Positions 28,817-37,196 of a stretch of DNA of 64,000 nucleotides are shown here, in pieces. Position numbers and translations under genes: made by a program. Each line of letters opens with the position of its first letter. Position 1 is the first letter of the stretch. The DNA is from Streptomyces subrutilus (GTDB taxonomy: Bacteria > Actinomycetota > Actinomycetes > Streptomycetales > Streptomycetaceae). The stretch is taken from assembly GCF_008704535.1 (NCBI RefSeq), contig NZ_CP023701.1:3412501-3476500 (forward strand). Reading direction: 5' to 3'. The notes beneath the pieces are model-generated. The model saw only the letters and a program-made list of their open reading frames with translations, was not told the DNA's origin and searched no databases.

Positions 28817-29398
28817 ATGGCCGTCAGCACCGTCAGCGTCCCGTCCCCCCGCGTACCGCCCGAGGGGGAGGGCTACGCCTCCTGGTACGGGCGGGTGCTC
28901 GGCTGGGCCGTCGTCGGGGGGCCGCCCGTCCAGCTCGTGACCGGGGTCCGGTTCGACGTGCTGGAGCTTCCGTCCGACGCGGGTGCGGCCCTGCTGCGCG
29001 GGCCGGTCGCCACGGGGCCGGTGGCCCTGATGGGGCGCCGCATGCGGTTCCTGGTGGCCGCCGGGAGCGCGGACGAGCTGGAGGGGCTGCTCGGCTGGCT
29101 CGAATGGGGCGGGGTCGCCCTCGATCTCGCCGCCCTGGGTGCGGGTGGCAGGATCACGGCCCCGGCGCCGCCGGGCACCGGCTGCGGGAAGGGCCCCCGG
29201 GAGGCCGCCGTGTGGCTGCGACCCCCCGAGAAGGGGTGTGAGGCACTGCTGCCGGCCCTGCCCGCTCCCGGCCGGGGAGCCGGACCGGGGTGCGGGCCCG
29301 ACCTCGTACGCCTGGTCGCGGCGGCGGCGACGGAATGCCACCGGGCGCGGTTGGGACGGCGTACGGCTCGGGACCGTCAGCCCTTGGCCTTCTCGTAG
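28817..29398 (+). CDS. Conserved hypothetical, primase/polymerase-like fold
   Basis: A 193-residue protein. Segments such as GVRFDVLELPSDAGAALL, ALMGRRMRFLVAAGS and LLGWLEWGGVALDLAALGAGGRITAP recall the N-terminal bifunctional primase/polymerase (Prim-Pol) domain, but the expected acidic catalytic pair is not evident, so it is probably not catalytic. Gly/Pro/Cys-rich C-terminus. It starts at ATG 28817, and its last 22 bp overlap the end of lsr2 on the other strand. From memory, an uncharacterised gene is also found between clpC and lsr2 in other Streptomyces. Function unknown. Confidence 0.65.
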   Translation: MAVSTVSVPSPRVPPEGEGYASWYGRVLGWAVVGGPPVQLVTGVRFDVLELPSDAGAALLRGPVATGPVALMGRRMRFLVAAGSADELEGLLGWLEWGGVALDLAALGAGGRITAPAPPGTGCGKGPREAAVWLRPPEKGCEALLPALPAPGRGAGPGCGPDLVRLVAAAATECHRARLGRRTARDRQPLAFS

Positions 29399-29715
29399 GC
29401 CTCGCGGATCTCGGCCGGGACGCGGCCGCGGTCGTTCACGTTGTAGCCGTTCTCCTTCGCCCACGCGCGGATCTCCGCGGTGTCCGGGTTGCCGGTCGTC
29501 GCGGAGGCGCGGCCCTTGGCCCGGGCGGTGGCGGCGCGGCCACCGGTGCGGCGGCCGCCCTTGGTGTACGGGTCGAGCAGACCGCGGAGCTTTTCAGCGT
29601 TGGCGGTGGTGAGGTCGATCTCGTAGGTCTTGCCGTCCAGAGCGAACGTCACCGTCTCGTCCGCCTCGCCGCCGTCGAGGTCGTCGACAAGAAGGACCTG
29701 AACCTTCTGTGCCAC
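29377..29715 (-). CDS. lsr2: Nucleoid-associated protein Lsr2
   Basis: An H-NS-like DNA-bridging protein of 112 aa that silences AT-rich, often horizontally acquired, DNA. The N-terminal dimerisation domain (MAQKVQVLLVDDLDGGEADE to YEIDLTT) is followed by a basic Ala/Gly/Arg linker. The C-terminal DNA-binding domain (TAEIRAWAKENGYNVNDRGR) ends with the AT-hook-like RGR motif that inserts in the minor groove. All key parts are intact. The ATG at 29715 has a purine-rich site (GGAAAT) upstream. Confidence 0.96.
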   Translation of the reverse strand: MAQKVQVLLVDDLDGGEADETVTFALDGKTYEIDLTTANAEKLRGLLDPYTKGGRRTGGRAATARAKGRASATTGNPDTAEIRAWAKENGYNVNDRGRVPAEIREAYEKAKG

Positions 29716-29880
29716 CGGGATTTCCTTTCATCGAAAAGCAGTACGCGGAAAGGAAACCGCTTTTGCCTGGAAAACACAAACCCCCGGCGAGAGGTTCGAG
29801 ACCGCAACGGGGCGGGAAACGTGCGCGATTCGGACATAGGCCACAGGTGCGTGGAGCCCGGGAAAAGCCGTGCTGATCGA

Positions 29881-30411
29881 TCAGAGGTGCAGAAGCATCC
29901 GGCTGTTGCCCAAGGTGTTCGGCTTCACTCGTTCGAGACCGAGGAACTCGGCGACGCCCTCGTCATAGGAACGCAGGAGCTCGATGTAGACATCGGTCTC
30001 CACCGGCGTCTCGCCGATCTCGACGAACCCGTGCTTCGCGAAGAAGTCCACTTCGAAGGTCAGGCAGAAAACCCGGCTCACGCCGACCGCCCGCGCGGTC
30101 TCCAACAACTGCGCGAGTACCCGGTGCCCGACGCCGGCGCCCTTCAACTCGCGGTCGACGGCGAGAGTGCGCACTTCGGCCAGGTCTTCCCACATGACGT
30201 GGAGAGCGCCGCAGCCGACCACCTGGGCGTCGGAGCCGCGTTCCGCGACCCAGAACTCCTGGATGTCCTCGTAAAGGACCACGGGGGCTTTGTCGAGCAG
30301 GATGCGCTGCTGCACGTACTGGTCGAGCAGGCGGCGCAGCGCGGGAACATCACCGGTGCGGGCACGGCGGATCGTCACTGTTTCTGCAGGTGCAGCGGAA
30401 AACTCTCCCAT
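29881..30411 (-). CDS. GNAT amino-acid N-acetyltransferase (N-acetylglutamate synthase type)
   Basis: A 176-residue GNAT acetyltransferase resembling the short actinobacterial N-acetylglutamate synthases that begin arginine biosynthesis by acetylating glutamate. The acetyl-CoA loop is in ELKGAGVGHRVLAQLL (Q/RxxGxG/A variant), preceded by the beta-4 strand VRTLAVD. FFAKHGFVEIGETP near the C-terminus is typical of ArgA/ArgH-type GNATs. TAACGT lies 8 nt before the ATG (30411) and there is no Shine-Dalgarno sequence, suggesting leaderless expression. Other arginine genes are not nearby, so the specific substrate is inferred from similarity only. Confidence 0.8.
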   Translation of the reverse strand: MGEFSAAPAETVTIRRARTGDVPALRRLLDQYVQQRILLDKAPVVLYEDIQEFWVAERGSDAQVVGCGALHVMWEDLAEVRTLAVDRELKGAGVGHRVLAQLLETARAVGVSRVFCLTFEVDFFAKHGFVEIGETPVETDVYIELLRSYDEGVAEFLGLERVKPNTLGNSRMLLHL

Positions 30412-30422
30412 GCACCCGGACG

Positions 30423-30893
30423 TTATCGCCCCGGCTCGGCGGGCCGGTCGGCGGAGCCGCCTTCGCCTTCGGTCGCGGCGGCCGCTTCCGGGGTGTCTTC
30501 GGGGGCGGGTCCGGGAGCGCCTTCCGGGGCGTCGTCGTGCTGCACGATGCGGATGGCGTTGCGGAGGGCCTCGCGCTGTTCCGCCGACATCATGCCGAAG
30601 AAGGCGACGAGTGCGGCCGCGGGGTTGTCGCTCGTCGACCAGGCTTCGTTCATCAGTGCGGCGGAGTAGGCGGCGCGGGTGGAGACGGCCGTATATCGAT
30701 AGGCGCGGCCTTCGGCCTCGCGGCGGACCCAGCCCTTCTGATGGAGATTGTCCATAACGGTCATGACCGTCGTGTAGGCGATCGACCGTTCCTGCTGGAG
30801 GTCTTCCAGTACTTCTCGAACGGTGACCGGGCGGTTCCACTGCCACACCCGCGTCATGACGGCGTCTTCGAGTTCTCCCAAGGGGCGAGGCAC
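30423..30893 (-). CDS. BlaI/MecI/CopY family repressor
   Basis: A 156-residue repressor. The winged helix (about 1-85) contains PLGELEDAVMTRVWQWNRPVTVREVLEDL and SIAYTTVMTVMDNLHQKGWVRRE, classic for BlaI. A dimerisation helix and an acidic Ala/Glu/Gly tail follow. Members respond to beta-lactams through a BlaR1 protease, or to metals or respiration; no BlaR1 is in this window. The start is set at GTG 30893, with TATCGT 6 nt upstream (leaderless pattern). The frame is open 17 more codons. It lies 11 bp upstream of the acetyltransferase gene in the same direction. Confidence 0.87.
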   Translation of the reverse strand: MPRPLGELEDAVMTRVWQWNRPVTVREVLEDLQQERSIAYTTVMTVMDNLHQKGWVRREAEGRAYRYTAVSTRAAYSAALMNEAWSTSDNPAAALVAFFGMMSAEQREALRNAIRIVQHDDAPEGAPGPAPEDTPEAAAATEGEGGSADRPAEPGR

Positions 30894-30942
30894 ACCAGCA
30901 CGATAGTGCGGTTTGTGGTGAATTGCCCGGCTAACGCGCGAC

Positions 30943-30979
30943 AAAAACGGGCGCGCGGCCTCCTTGGCCGTGCGCCCGT
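30943..30979 (-). terminator. Rho-independent terminator of the 55-residue protein gene
   Basis: Stem ACGGGCGCGCGGCC (30947-30960) pairs with 30966-30979 with one mismatch around a 5-nt loop. On the minus strand it is followed by a run of five T. It lies 22 bp beyond the small membrane protein stop and separates it from the BlaI promoter. Confidence 0.85.
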
Positions 30980-31001
30980 GGTGCCCGAAGGCCGCGCGGT
31001 G

Positions 31002-31169
31002 CTACTTCCGGGGCTGTTGGGCGGCCTCGGCCCGGGCGATCACGGCGTCCACCGCCGCGTCCTCCTTGGCCTTGTTGGCGCCGCCCTGGGTCTTCACGAT
31101 CGTCACGACGAGGGCGATGAAGAACGCGGCCATCACGATGGGGGGCACGAGCGCGGAAACGTAGTCCAT
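31002..31169 (-). CDS. Small membrane protein, 55 residues
   Basis: A short gene encoding MDYVSALVPPIVMAAFFIAL, continuing into VVTIVK and a charged Ala/Lys/Glu helix ending QQPRK. One N-terminal transmembrane helix (about 5-25) and a cytoplasmic amphipathic tail are predicted. TAGGCT lies 6 nt before the ATG (31169), giving a leaderless transcript, and a good terminator follows the stop. Codon third positions are strongly G/C and both signals fit, so I regard it as real. Function unknown; such proteins often tune a larger membrane partner. Confidence 0.78.
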   Translation of the reverse strand: MDYVSALVPPIVMAAFFIALVVTIVKTQGGANKAKEDAAVDAVIARAEAAQQPRK

Positions 31170-31182
31170 GCGCTCAGCCTAG

Positions 31183-31827
31183 CTACCCGGCGGCGCGACC
31201 GGCCGCCGGGGGCGGGGTCGGCTTGCGGCGCGGCGGAAACACCTCGCCGGGGGTCGGAACGGGCCGCTCCGGCTTGGGCGGCCCCGCGGGCCGCTCCGCG
31301 GGCCGCGGGGTGGGGCCGGGCGGGCGGGCGGGGCGCGCGGGCGGCTCGCCGGGCTCGGCCCGTTCCTCGCGGGCCGCCTGGCCGCCCGCGAGGGCCAGCA
31401 GCCGGGTGCGGGGCGCTGGGGCGGTGGACAGCCGTCTGCGGACGGAGCGCTCCGCGACGGCCTGGGCCCGGGCCAGGACGGCGGCCGCGAGCGGGTTGGC
31501 GCGCAGGGCCCGCAGGGCGGCGAGGTCGTCGGGCACCGGCTCGTAGCCGGCGGCCAAGGCGTCCTGGAGGAGCTCCAGGTAGCCGGAGAGGCTGCCGGGC
31601 AGGGCGTCGCGGTAGCGCCCGAGGTCCTCCAGGAGGAAGGCTCTGAGCCGGCCCGCCTCCTGGACCGCGTCGTCCACCGAGCGCGCGAGGCGCAGGCAGT
31701 CCTGGACCTCCGGGGCCGGGAGGGGGGCCGAGGAGGACTGGAGGGCGTGGGCGAGCGAGCGCCTGAGCACGTGCAGCTCGGCAGCGCTGAACGCCATGCC
31801 GCCGCGGGATCCGTAGGGCGTGGGCAT
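31183..31827 (-). CDS. Conserved hypothetical protein with Pro-rich tail
   Basis: A 214-residue protein. The N-terminal 110 residues are helical (FSAAELHVLRRSLAHALQ, VQDCLRLARSVDDAVQEAGRL, GSLSGYLELLQDALAAGYEP), with no membrane segment. The C-terminal 70 residues are Pro/Arg/Glu-rich and low complexity. The ATG at 31827 (MPTPYGSRGG) is chosen; ATG 31797 is a possible alternative. The stop is only 13 bp from the small membrane protein start, so they could be co-transcribed despite the latter's own promoter. No known domain recognised. Confidence 0.7.
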   Translation of the reverse strand: MPTPYGSRGGMAFSAAELHVLRRSLAHALQSSSAPLPAPEVQDCLRLARSVDDAVQEAGRLRAFLLEDLGRYRDALPGSLSGYLELLQDALAAGYEPVPDDLAALRALRANPLAAAVLARAQAVAERSVRRRLSTAPAPRTRLLALAGGQAAREERAEPGEPPARPARPPGPTPRPAERPAGPPKPERPVPTPGEVFPPRRKPTPPPAAGRAAG

Positions 31828-31898
31828 GGGCCGACGATACGCGCTAATCGGACAAAAACCCCTGATGATGAGCGGGGTCGGCGCGGCGGGTCCCGGCG

Positions 31899-32084
31899 TC
31901 AGCCGGACTCTTTGACCCCGCGCAGGAAATCGGCCCAGGCGGCCTGGGTCGTGGCGAGGACGAGGTGCGCGGGATCGGCGTGGTCGGCGACGCGCACGAG
32001 GGAGCCGGGGGTCGCGGCGACGTAGACGCAGGCGTCCCCCTCGTCGCAGAACGAGGACTTCTGCCACACGGGCTGAGCGGTCAT
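31899..32084 (-). CDS. DUF397 domain protein
   Basis: A 61-residue protein with the DUF397 signature: WQKSSFCDEGDACVYVA, VRVADHADP and WADFLRGVK. In Streptomyces DUF397 genes usually sit beside an XRE-type regulator (the WhiJ/AbaA-like systems), where the small protein is thought to modulate the DNA-binding partner. No such partner gene is adjacent here; the upstream 234 bp are non-coding. A purine-rich GGAGGAGAC site precedes the ATG. Confidence 0.85.
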   Translation of the reverse strand: MTAQPVWQKSSFCDEGDACVYVAATPGSLVRVADHADPAHLVLATTQAAWADFLRGVKESG

Positions 32085-32318
32085 GGTGTCTCCTCCGGGC
32101 AGGGTCGCCGGTCAGTCGGTGAGGGGACGGTATCCCCGGGAGGGCCCCGGACAGGAGACTTCCGCCGAATTCGGTGTTTCGCACCGGCGCATGCGCGGGG
32201 CGGCCGTGGACGGACGTGACGCCCGGGGGCTCCGGGACCTGAGGTACGGCGGCCGCCCGGGTGTCGCGGGCCCCCGCGGGCCCGGGGCCCCGGGCCGCCG
32301 GGTGTCGCGGGTCCGGCG

Positions 32319-33467
32319 TTACGGGGCGGGCGCGTCGCCGAGTCGGGCCGTGAAGGCCGTGACGGCTTCCAGGACGTCGGCGCGGGTCCAGGCCAGGCCC
32401 GGTTCCGTGACCTCCAGTTCCGTCGTGGACAGGCCCGGCGGGCCGTCCGCGGACCAGCGGCGGAAGAGCACCCGGCCGGTGTCCTCGGCCAGCCGCAGGC
32501 CCGCCTCCGTCAGCCGGTCCGGCCCGTACGGGAGCCACACCTGGAACTGGTGGGTGTGCGGCACCTCCGGATGGATGCGGAACCAGGGGGTCCCGGCCGC
32601 CGCGAAGCCCTCCCGCAGGGCGTCCGCCACCAGCCGGGCCTGTGCCACGTACGACGGCAGGCGCGGCAGCTCGCGGTCCAGGCCGGCCAGCGCCGAGAGC
32701 GCCTGCGGGAACTGCCGGAAGACCTGGCCGCCGTACCGGTGGCGCCAGACCCGGGTCTCCTCCACGAACTCCCGCGCCCCCGCCAGGCACGCCCCGCTCA
32801 GCCCGCCGAGGGACTTGTAGAAGGAGACGTACACCGAGTCCGCCAGCCCCGCGATCTCCGCCAGCGGGCGCCCGAAGTGCACGGTGGACTCCCACAGCCG
32901 GGCCCCGTCGAAGTGCACGACCGCGTCCCGCTCCCGGGCGGCGGCCGCCAGCGCCTCCAGCTCCTCCCAGGACGGCAGGAGGAAGCCCGCGTCCCGCAGG
33001 GGCAGCTCCAGCATCAGCGTCCCGAACGGCTCCGCGAGCCCCTCGACCTCCGCCGCCGTCGGCTGCCGCGGCTCCCCCGTCGGGTGCGCCGTCCGCAGGC
33101 CGGAGACCACCGACAGCGCGTCCCCCTCCCAGCGCTCCGGGTGGCTCATCGGGTGCAGCGCCACCACCGGGTTGCCGGTCCGCCCCGCCCAGCAGCGCAG
33201 CGCGACCTGCTGCGCCATCGTGCCGCTCGGGAAGAACGCCGCGTCCTCGGTGCCCAGCAGCCCCGCGACCCGCTCCTCCAGTTCGCCGACCACGCCGTTG
33301 CCGTACACGTCGGCCGGCCGGTCCATGGCGTAGGGGGCCCGCGCCAGCTCTGCCAGCAGTTCGCCGACCGTCGGCTCCAGCAGGCTCCGCGAAAGGGCGT
33401 GCTCCGCCCCCCGCCAGGCCGCGACCAGCCGCTTCGTCCGTTCCGTCTCGTCCGTGTGCTCGCTCAT
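32319..33467 (-). CDS. Low-specificity threonine aldolase-like PLP enzyme
   Basis: A 382-residue fold-type I PLP enzyme of the beta-eliminating-lyase/threonine aldolase family, expected to cleave L-threonine or related beta-hydroxy amino acids to glycine and an aldehyde. Visible features: [17 protein letters not shown] with [13 protein letters not shown] near the N-terminus, the cofactor Asp in [11 protein letters not shown], and the Schiff-base Lys in [12 protein letters not shown]. Slightly longer than typical GlyA-type aldolases. The gene stands alone; there is no serine or glycine operon nearby. Confidence 0.86.
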   Translation of the reverse strand: MSEHTDETERTKRLVAAWRGAEHALSRSLLEPTVGELLAELARAPYAMDRPADVYGNGVVGELEERVAGLLGTEDAAFFPSGTMAQQVALRCWAGRTGNPVVALHPMSHPERWEGDALSVVSGLRTAHPTGEPRQPTAAEVEGLAEPFGTLMLELPLRDAGFLLPSWEELEALAAAARERDAVVHFDGARLWESTVHFGRPLAEIAGLADSVYVSFYKSLGGLSGACLAGAREFVEETRVWRHRYGGQVFRQFPQALSALAGLDRELPRLPSYVAQARLVADALREGFAAAGTPWFRIHPEVPHTHQFQVWLPYGPDRLTEAGLRLAEDTGRVLFRRWSADGPPGLSTTELEVTEPGLAWTRADVLEAVTAFTARLGDAPAP

Positions 33468-33566
33468 GGGGCCCGATCATCGCCGACCGGCCCGGGGACC
33501 CAGGGGCTAGCATGGCGACGTATCGTCCGGTACCCCCCGCGGACTGGAACGGAAGGCCCTCCCCGC

Positions 33567-34469
33567 GTGAATCCATCACAGCAGCCCCGCCCTGCCCGGC
33601 TGGCCGTCGGCGTCGTCGGAGCCGGGCGGGTCGGCCCCGCGCTGGCCCGGGCGCTCCAGCAGGCCGGACACCGGCCCGTCGCCGTCTCCGGCGTGTCCGA
33701 CGCGTCCGTGCGCCGCGCCGCCCGCCTGCTGCCCGACGTCCCGCTGGTGGCGCCCGCGCAGGTGCTGGAGCGGGCCGACCTGGTCCTCCTCACCGTGCCC
33801 GACGACGCGCTGCCGGCCCTCGTCCAGGGCCTCGCCGAGACCGGCGCCGTCCGGCCCGGCCAGCTCCTCGTGCACACCTCCGGCCGGTACGGGACCGCCG
33901 TACTGGACCCCGCCCGCCGGGCCGGCGCGCTGCCGCTGGCCCTGCACCCGGTCATGACCTTCACCGGGACCGAGGTCGACGTGCAGCGCCTGGCCGGCTG
34001 CTCCTTCGGGATCACCGCGCCCGACGAGCTGCGGCTCGCCGCCGAGGCCCTGGTCATCGAGATGGGCGGGGAGCCCGAGTGGATCGCGGAGGAGAGCCGT
34101 CCGCTCTACCACGCGGCCCTGGCCCTCGGCGCGAACCACCTGGTCACCCTGGTCGCCCAGTCGATGGAGCTGCTGCGCACCGCCGGCGTCGCGCACCCCG
34201 ACCGGATGCTCGGCCCGCTGCTCGGCGCGGCCCTGGACAACGCCCTGCGCTCCGGCGACGCGGCCCTGACCGGCCCGGTGGCCCGCGGCGACGCCGGTAC
34301 GGTCGCCGCGCACGTCGCGGAGCTGCGCCGGCACGCGCCCGCCGCCGTCTCCGGCTACCTCGCGATGGCCCGCACCACCGCGGACCGGGCCCTGGCGCAC
34401 GGGCTGCTCAAGCCGGAGCTCGCCGAGGACCTGCTCGGCGTCCTCGCGGACGAGGGCGGCGAGCGGTGA
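33567..34469 (+). CDS. Rossmann-like DUF2520 dehydrogenase, first gene of the panC operon
   Basis: A 300-residue NAD(P)-binding protein. N-terminal Rossmann domain with [17 protein letters not shown], then a helical C-terminal DUF2520 domain ([32 protein letters not shown]), the architecture of 6-phosphogluconate/ketopantoate reductase-like enzymes. It starts at GTG 33567, and its TGA overlaps the panC GTG by 4 bases. Fixed coupling to panC suggests it supplies pantoate, that is, acts as an alternative ketopantoate reductase. This is an inference; no catalytic test is possible from sequence. Confidence 0.82.
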   Translation: MNPSQQPRPARLAVGVVGAGRVGPALARALQQAGHRPVAVSGVSDASVRRAARLLPDVPLVAPAQVLERADLVLLTVPDDALPALVQGLAETGAVRPGQLLVHTSGRYGTAVLDPARRAGALPLALHPVMTFTGTEVDVQRLAGCSFGITAPDELRLAAEALVIEMGGEPEWIAEESRPLYHAALALGANHLVTLVAQSMELLRTAGVAHPDRMLGPLLGAALDNALRSGDAALTGPVARGDAGTVAAHVAELRRHAPAAVSGYLAMARTTADRALAHGLLKPELAEDLLGVLADEGGER

Positions 34470-35458
34470 GCGGGCTGCTGCTGCACACCGCCGCGGAGCT
34501 GCACGCGCTGCCGCGCGCCGGCCGCCGCGCGGTGGTGATGACCATGGGCGCCCTGCACGAGGGCCACGCCACCCTGATCCGTACGGCCCGCGCGCAGGCC
34601 GGGCCCGGGGGCCAGGTCGTCGTCACCGTCTTCGTCAACCCGCTGCAGTTCGGGGCCAACGAGGACCTCGACCGCTACCCGCGCACCCTCGACGCCGACC
34701 TCGCGCTCGCCGGGGCGGCCGGCGCCGACGCCGTGTTCGCCCCCGCCGTGGACGAGGTCTACCCGGGCGGCGACCCGCAGGTGCGGATCACCGCCGGGCC
34801 CATGGGCGAGCGCCTCGAAGGCGCCACCCGGCCCGGGCACTTCGACGGGATGCTGACCGTCGTCGCCAAGCTCCTCCACCTCACCCGCCCCGACCTGGCC
34901 CTCTTCGGCCAGAAGGACGCGCAGCAACTGGCGCTGATCCGGCGCATGGTCACCGACCTGAACTTCCCCGTCGAGGTGGCCGGCGCACCGACCGTCCGCG
35001 AGGCCGACGGGCTCGCGCTGTCCTCCCGCAACCGCTACCTCTCCGCCGCCGAGCGGCGCTCCGCGCTGGCCCTGTCCCGCGCCCTGTTCGCCGGCCGGGA
35101 CCGGCTCGCCGCGCAGGCCGCGCTGCGCGCCCGCGCCGCGGCCGCACCGGCCAGCGACGAGCGGGCGAGCGCCCTGGCCCGGCTCGGCGAGATCCGCGCC
35201 TCCGCGGACGCCCACGCCGTGTCGGCGGCGGGCGCCGGGCTGCCGGACGCCGTACGGGGCGCCGCGCTGCACGTGCTGGCCGAGGCGGGCCGGCACGAGC
35301 CGCCGCTCGCCCTGGACTACCTGGCGCTGGTGGACCCGCAGGACTTCACCGAGGTCGGGCCCGGCTACACCGGTCCGGCCGTGCTGGCCGTCGCCGCGAA
35401 GGTCGGCGCGACCCGGCTGATCGACAACATCCCATTGGAGTTCGGAGCACACTCGTGA
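34466..35458 (+). CDS. panC: Pantothenate synthetase
   Basis: ATP-dependent ligase joining pantoate and beta-alanine to pantothenate, the CoA precursor. The 330-residue product shows the HIGH-like motif [10 protein letters not shown], substrate pocket segments FVNPLQFG and [10 protein letters not shown], the KMSKS-like LSSRNRYLS, and FGQKDAQQL. It starts at GTG 34466 within the upstream stop and ends overlapping the nadB GTG, so three consecutive genes are coupled. Slightly longer than E. coli PanC because of Ala-rich insertions in the C-terminal domain. Confidence 0.95.
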   Translation: MSGLLLHTAAELHALPRAGRRAVVMTMGALHEGHATLIRTARAQAGPGGQVVVTVFVNPLQFGANEDLDRYPRTLDADLALAGAAGADAVFAPAVDEVYPGGDPQVRITAGPMGERLEGATRPGHFDGMLTVVAKLLHLTRPDLALFGQKDAQQLALIRRMVTDLNFPVEVAGAPTVREADGLALSSRNRYLSAAERRSALALSRALFAGRDRLAAQAALRARAAAAPASDERASALARLGEIRASADAHAVSAAGAGLPDAVRGAALHVLAEAGRHEPPLALDYLALVDPQDFTEVGPGYTGPAVLAVAAKVGATRLIDNIPLEFGAHS

Positions 35459-37194
35459 GCACCCCAGGCACACGCCCCGAAGGCGGTACCGGCATACGGC
35501 TGCACGCCCCGGCGCCCGGCTGGTCCCTCGACGCGGACGTCGTGGTCGTGGGCTCCGGCGTGGCGGGCCTGACGGCCGCGCTGCGCTGCGCGGCCGCGGG
35601 CCGCCGGACCGTCGTGGTCACCAAGGCCCGTCTCGACGACGGCTCCACCCGCTGGGCGCAGGGCGGCATCGCCGCGGCGCTGGGCGAGGGCGACACCCCC
35701 GACCAGCACCTGGACGACACCCTGGTCGCGGGCGCGGGCCTGTGCGACGAGGAGGCCGTCCGGCTGCTCGTCACCGAGGGCCCGGGCGCGGTGCGGCGGC
35801 TGATGGACGCGGGCGCCGTCTTCGACACCTCCTCGGAGACCGGGGAGATCGAGCTGACCCGCGAGGGCGGCCACCACCGGCGGCGGATCGCGCACGCGGG
35901 CGGGGACGCCACGGGCGCCGAGATCTCCCGGGCGCTGGTCGGAGCGGTGCAGGCCGCGGGCATCGAGACGGTCGAGAACGCGCTCGTACTGGACCTGCTA
36001 CAGGACGCGCGGGGCCGTACGGCCGGCGTCACCCTGCACGTCATGGGCGAGGGCCAGCACGACGGGGTGGGCGCCGTCCACGCGCCCGCCGTGATCCTGG
36101 CGACCGGCGGCATGGGGCAGGTCTTCTCCGCCACCACCAACCCGTCGGTGTCCACCGGCGACGGGGTGGCGCTCGCGCTGCGCGCCGGGGCGGAGGTCTC
36201 GGACCTGGAGTTCGTGCAGTTCCACCCGACGGTGCTGTTCCTCGGCCCGGACGCCGAGGGGCAGCAGCCGCTGGTGTCGGAGGCGGTCCGCGGCGAGGGG
36301 GCGCACCTGGTCGACGCGGACGGGGTCCGGTTCATGACCGGGCAGCACGAGCTCGGCGAGCTGGCACCGCGGGACATCGTCGCCAAGGGCATCATGCGCC
36401 GCATGCAGGAGCAGGGCGCGCAGCACATGTACCTGGACGCCCGGCACTTCGGCGCGCGGATGTGGGAGCACCGCTTCCCGACCATCCTGGCCGCGTGCCG
36501 CGCGCACGGCATCGACCCGGTGACGGAGCCGATCCCGGTGGCGCCGGCCGCGCACTACGCCTCCGGCGGCGTACGGACCGACCTGCACGGGCGGACCACC
36601 GTCCCCGGCCTGTACGCCTGCGGCGAGGTCGCCTGCACCGGCGTGCACGGGGCCAACCGGCTGGCCTCCAACTCCCTGCTGGAGGGGCTGGTCTTCGCCG
36701 AGCGGATCGCCGCGGACATCGTCGCGGACCCGCCCGCCGGCAGCGGCCCGGGCGTCCCGGTCCCGGCGACCGGCCCGCTGCAGCCCGCCGAGGCGCGGTA
36801 CGAGGTCCAGCGGATCATGACGGACGGCGCGGGCGTGCTGCGCTCGGCCGCGTCGCTGGCCGCGGCGGCCGAGGCCCTGGAAGCGCTCTACGCCACCGCC
36901 CTGACCGGGCTGGCGGCGCACGGCAAGACCGCCGAGCCCGGTGTGGACACCTGGGAGGCCACGAACCTGCTGTGCGTGGCCCGGGTGCTCGTCGCGGCGG
37001 CCCGGCGACGGATGGAGACCCGCGGCTGCCACTGGCGCGAGGACCATCCGGACCGGGACGACGCCGCCTGGCGCCGCCATCTGGTCGTCCGGCTGTCGGC
37101 GACCGAGAAGCGGGCGCTGGTCGTCGTCCCCACCGACTCCGCGGACTTCCCGTCCGTACGACACCCCCTGAGCAACCCGAGCCTGGAGCAGTGA
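35455..37194 (+). CDS. nadB: L-aspartate oxidase
   Basis: FAD enzyme oxidising L-aspartate to iminoaspartate, the first step of de novo NAD synthesis. 579 aa with the dinucleotide-binding [14 protein letters not shown], the substrate-loop [12 protein letters not shown], the active-site [10 protein letters not shown], and [34 protein letters not shown] near the capping domain (shown in parts: [26 protein letters not shown]). C-terminal helical domain normal. GTG start overlaps the panC stop. nadA is not in this operon. Confidence 0.95.
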   Translation: MSTPGTRPEGGTGIRLHAPAPGWSLDADVVVVGSGVAGLTAALRCAAAGRRTVVVTKARLDDGSTRWAQGGIAAALGEGDTPDQHLDDTLVAGAGLCDEEAVRLLVTEGPGAVRRLMDAGAVFDTSSETGEIELTREGGHHRRRIAHAGGDATGAEISRALVGAVQAAGIETVENALVLDLLQDARGRTAGVTLHVMGEGQHDGVGAVHAPAVILATGGMGQVFSATTNPSVSTGDGVALALRAGAEVSDLEFVQFHPTVLFLGPDAEGQQPLVSEAVRGEGAHLVDADGVRFMTGQHELGELAPRDIVAKGIMRRMQEQGAQHMYLDARHFGARMWEHRFPTILAACRAHGIDPVTEPIPVAPAAHYASGGVRTDLHGRTTVPGLYACGEVACTGVHGANRLASNSLLEGLVFAERIAADIVADPPAGSGPGVPVPATGPLQPAEARYEVQRIMTDGAGVLRSAASLAAAAEALEALYATALTGLAAHGKTAEPGVDTWEATNLLCVARVLVAAARRRMETRGCHWREDHPDRDDAAWRRHLVVRLSATEKRALVVVPTDSADFPSVRHPLSNPSLEQ

Positions 37195-37196
37195 CC

